Below are positions 15,095 to 20,457 of a stretch of 20,457 nt of DNA, one piece after another; position 1 is the first letter of the stretch, and each line of letters begins with the position of its first letter. The notes under the pieces are model-generated. The model was not told the DNA's origin. It did no database searches and saw only the letters and a list, made by a program, of their open reading frames with translations. The stretch lies in assembly GCA_023437745.1 (NCBI GenBank), contig JAEZFI010000308.1, positions 1 through 20,457 of the forward strand, in the 5' to 3' direction. The position numbers were made by a program, and so were the translations under genes. This DNA comes from Actinomycetes bacterium (GTDB lineage Bacteria; Actinomycetota; Acidimicrobiia; Acidimicrobiales; Microtrichaceae).

Positions 15095-15106
15095 CCCGGC
15101 CCGACC

Positions 15107-15156
15107 GTTCTGTCGCGTGGGGCGTGACGCCTGCGTCACGTCCTACGCGACAGAAC
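15107..15156. repeat. 50-bp dyad repeat, copy C (between convergent genes)
   Basis: This is the best copy: 22 Watson-Crick pairs of 25, two G-T pairs and one central mismatch. It has perfect 12-bp outer arms (GTTCTGTCGCGT) and an inner GCGTGACGC arm. It lies between the convergent DUF4388-like and gltD stops (12 and 8 bases away), so it could also act as a bidirectional terminator. There is no T-run. Confidence 0.75.
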
Positions 15157-15164
15157 GAGTTCGG

Positions 15165-16628
15165 TCAGGACAGCGGACGCGCAGTCGGCGGGATCGGCGC
15201 CGGGAGCGACGTCTCCCCCATCAGCGCATGGTCCACCGCCGCGGCGCAGGAGCGCCCCTCGGCGATCGCCCACACGATGAGGCTCTGGCCGCGACCGGCG
15301 TCGCCGCACACCCACACCCCGTCGACGTTGGTGGCGTAGACGGCGTCGCGGGCGACGTTGCCGCGGGCGTCCAGGTCCACGCCGAGGTGGGCGAGGAGCG
15401 GTGAGCGCTCCGGGCCGACGAAGCCCATCGCGAGGAACGCCATGTCGACCGGCAGCACCTGGTCCGTGCCCTCGACCTTGCTGAACGTCGGACGCCCGTC
15501 GACCACCTCCTGGCGGACCTCGTGGAACCGGAGGCCGGTGAGGTTGCCGTCGTCGTCCCCGAGGAACTCCTCGGTGTTGACGGCGAACACACGCTCGCCG
15601 CCCTCCTCGTGCGCCGAGCTGGTGCGGAACATCATCGGCCAGGTCGGCCAGGGGTTCGCCCCGGGACGGTGCTCCGGGGGTCGGGGCATGATCTCGAACT
15701 GGTGGACCGACACCGCACCCTGGCGATGCGAGGTGCCCAAGCAGTCGGCGCCCGTGTCACCGCCGCCGATGATCACGACGCGCTTGCCCTCGGCCGAGAT
15801 CGGGGGTTCGGCGAGGTCGCCCTCCTGGACCTTGTTCGCACCGGGCAGGAACTCCATCGCCTGGTGGATGCCCTTCAGCTCCCGCCCGGGGATCGGGAGG
15901 TCGCGCGCTGCCGTCGCGCCCACGGCCAGGACCACGGCGTCGTACTCCGCACGCAGGTCGTCGACGGAGAGGTCCACGCCGACCTCGACACCCACCCGGA
16001 AGTCGGTGCCCTCGGCGCGCATCTGCGCCAGCCGGCGGTCGAGGACGCGCTTCTCCATCTTGAACTCGGGGATCCCGTAGCGGAGCAGACCACCGATGCG
16101 GTCGGCGCGCTCGAAGACCGTCACCTCGTGGCCGGCCCGGGTGAGCTGCTGGGCGACGGCCAGACCGGCGGGCCCGGAGCCGACCACGGCGACCGTCTTG
16201 CCCGTCAGCTTCGTGGGGCGGATCGGGACGACCCACCCCTCGTCCCAGGCGTGGTCGATGATCGTGTTCTCGACGTTCTTGATGGTGACGGGATCCTGGT
16301 TGATCCCCAGGACGCACGCCGCCTCGCACGGCGCCGGGCAGAGGCGGCCGGTGAACTCCGGGAAGTTGTTCGTGGCGTGGAGGCGCTCGATCGCGTCCCG
16401 CCAGCGGTCGCGGTAGACGAGGTCGTTCCAGTCGGGGATGAGGTTGCCCAACGGGCAGCCGTTGTTGCAGAACGGGATGCCGCAGTCCATGCAACGCGAG
16501 GCCTGGTCCTGGAGGCGCGACGCCTCGTAGGGCTCGTAGACCTCCTTCCAGTCCTTGACCCGCAACTCGACGGGGCGCCGCTGTGGCAGCTCGCGTCCGT
16601 GCTCGAGGAATCCGGTCGGCTTGCCCAT
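15165..16628 (-). CDS. gltD: Glutamate synthase small (beta) subunit
   Basis: The 487-residue product is the NADPH-dependent glutamate synthase beta subunit. It oxidises NAD(P)H on FAD and passes electrons through Fe-S clusters to the large subunit, which makes glutamate from glutamine and 2-oxoglutarate. The N-terminal Fe-S domain has C46, C49, C54 and C58 in CMDCGIPFCNNGC, and C97, C101 and C105 in CPAPCEAAC. The FAD site is VVGSGPAGLA (148-157), the NADPH site is IIGGGDTGADC (286-296), and a C-terminal FAD motif is VCGDAGRGQSL (440-450). Length is normal for the family. ATG 16628 is 3 bases after the gltB stop, with GGGAAGGGC as ribosome site, so the two subunits are co-translated. It converges on the DUF4388-like gene across dyad copy C. 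Confidence 0.97.
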   Translation of the reverse strand: MGKPTGFLEHGRELPQRRPVELRVKDWKEVYEPYEASRLQDQASRCMDCGIPFCNNGCPLGNLIPDWNDLVYRDRWRDAIERLHATNNFPEFTGRLCPAPCEAACVLGINQDPVTIKNVENTIIDHAWDEGWVVPIRPTKLTGKTVAVVGSGPAGLAVAQQLTRAGHEVTVFERADRIGGLLRYGIPEFKMEKRVLDRRLAQMRAEGTDFRVGVEVGVDLSVDDLRAEYDAVVLAVGATAARDLPIPGRELKGIHQAMEFLPGANKVQEGDLAEPPISAEGKRVVIIGGGDTGADCLGTSHRQGAVSVHQFEIMPRPPEHRPGANPWPTWPMMFRTSSAHEEGGERVFAVNTEEFLGDDDGNLTGLRFHEVRQEVVDGRPTFSKVEGTDQVLPVDMAFLAMGFVGPERSPLLAHLGVDLDARGNVARDAVYATNVDGVWVCGDAGRGQSLIVWAIAEGRSCAAAVDHALMGETSLPAPIPPTARPLS

Positions 16629-16631
16629 GGT

Positions 16632-20457
<3,826 letters not shown>

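Noticed and set aside
14286..15156. Insertion sequence bounded by the two dyads
   Set aside because: No transposase is encoded between them and no target-site duplication is evident, so it is reported only as a possible cassette.

Overview
The window is about 20 kb of very GC-rich (roughly 70%), densely packed bacterial DNA. The sequence points to an actinobacterium. It carries a complete cvnA-B-C-D-type conservon (sensor kinase, roadblock protein, DUF742 protein, small GTPase), has GTG starts and GTGA stop/start overlaps, and has tandem LCCL domains in a secreted protein. I suspect a non-Streptomyces lineage such as Acidimicrobiia, but nothing here fixes the taxon.

Left third (1-9316), cell-surface carbohydrate genes. 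A 5'-truncated secreted protein with two LCCL domains (2-790, +) converges, with a 3-base gap, on a leftward pair. That pair is a class I SAM methyltransferase (3188-2409) followed by a GH5 endoglycoceramidase-like lipoprotein (2389-794). A divergent 138-bp region then leads into a rightward operon. It holds a GT4 glycosyltransferase (3327-4511), an acyltransferase-3 membrane protein with two C-terminal SGNH domains (4508-7309), and an alpha/beta hydrolase (7310-7975). These three genes overlap or abut. Converging on them is a leftward pair: a four-helix membrane protein (9316-8834) translationally coupled to a GT2 glycosyltransferase (8837-7953). Together they look like machinery that builds and decorates an exported glycan or glycolipid.

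Middle (9317-15156), signalling. The conservon runs leftward: kinase 14165-10893 with a long disordered tail, roadblock 10885-10466, DUF742 10469-10104, GTPase 10069-9458. It ends at two tandem hairpins. Divergent from it is a DUF4388-like gene (14395-15094) that is broken by an apparent +1 frameshift at a G6 tract.

Right (15165-20457), nitrogen assimilation. gltD (small subunit) and gltB (large subunit, N-terminus cut off by the window edge) of glutamate synthase lie in a leftward operon, gltB first, 3 bases apart.

The most unusual non-coding signal is a family of three 50-bp dyads (5331-5380, 14286-14335, 15107-15156). They share length, architecture and end sequence, and several positions show compensatory base changes. 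One copy lies inside the acyltransferase coding sequence and two bracket the broken DUF4388 gene. No tRNA, rRNA, CRISPR array, transposase or integrase was seen. No gene-free stretch exceeds 300 bases.
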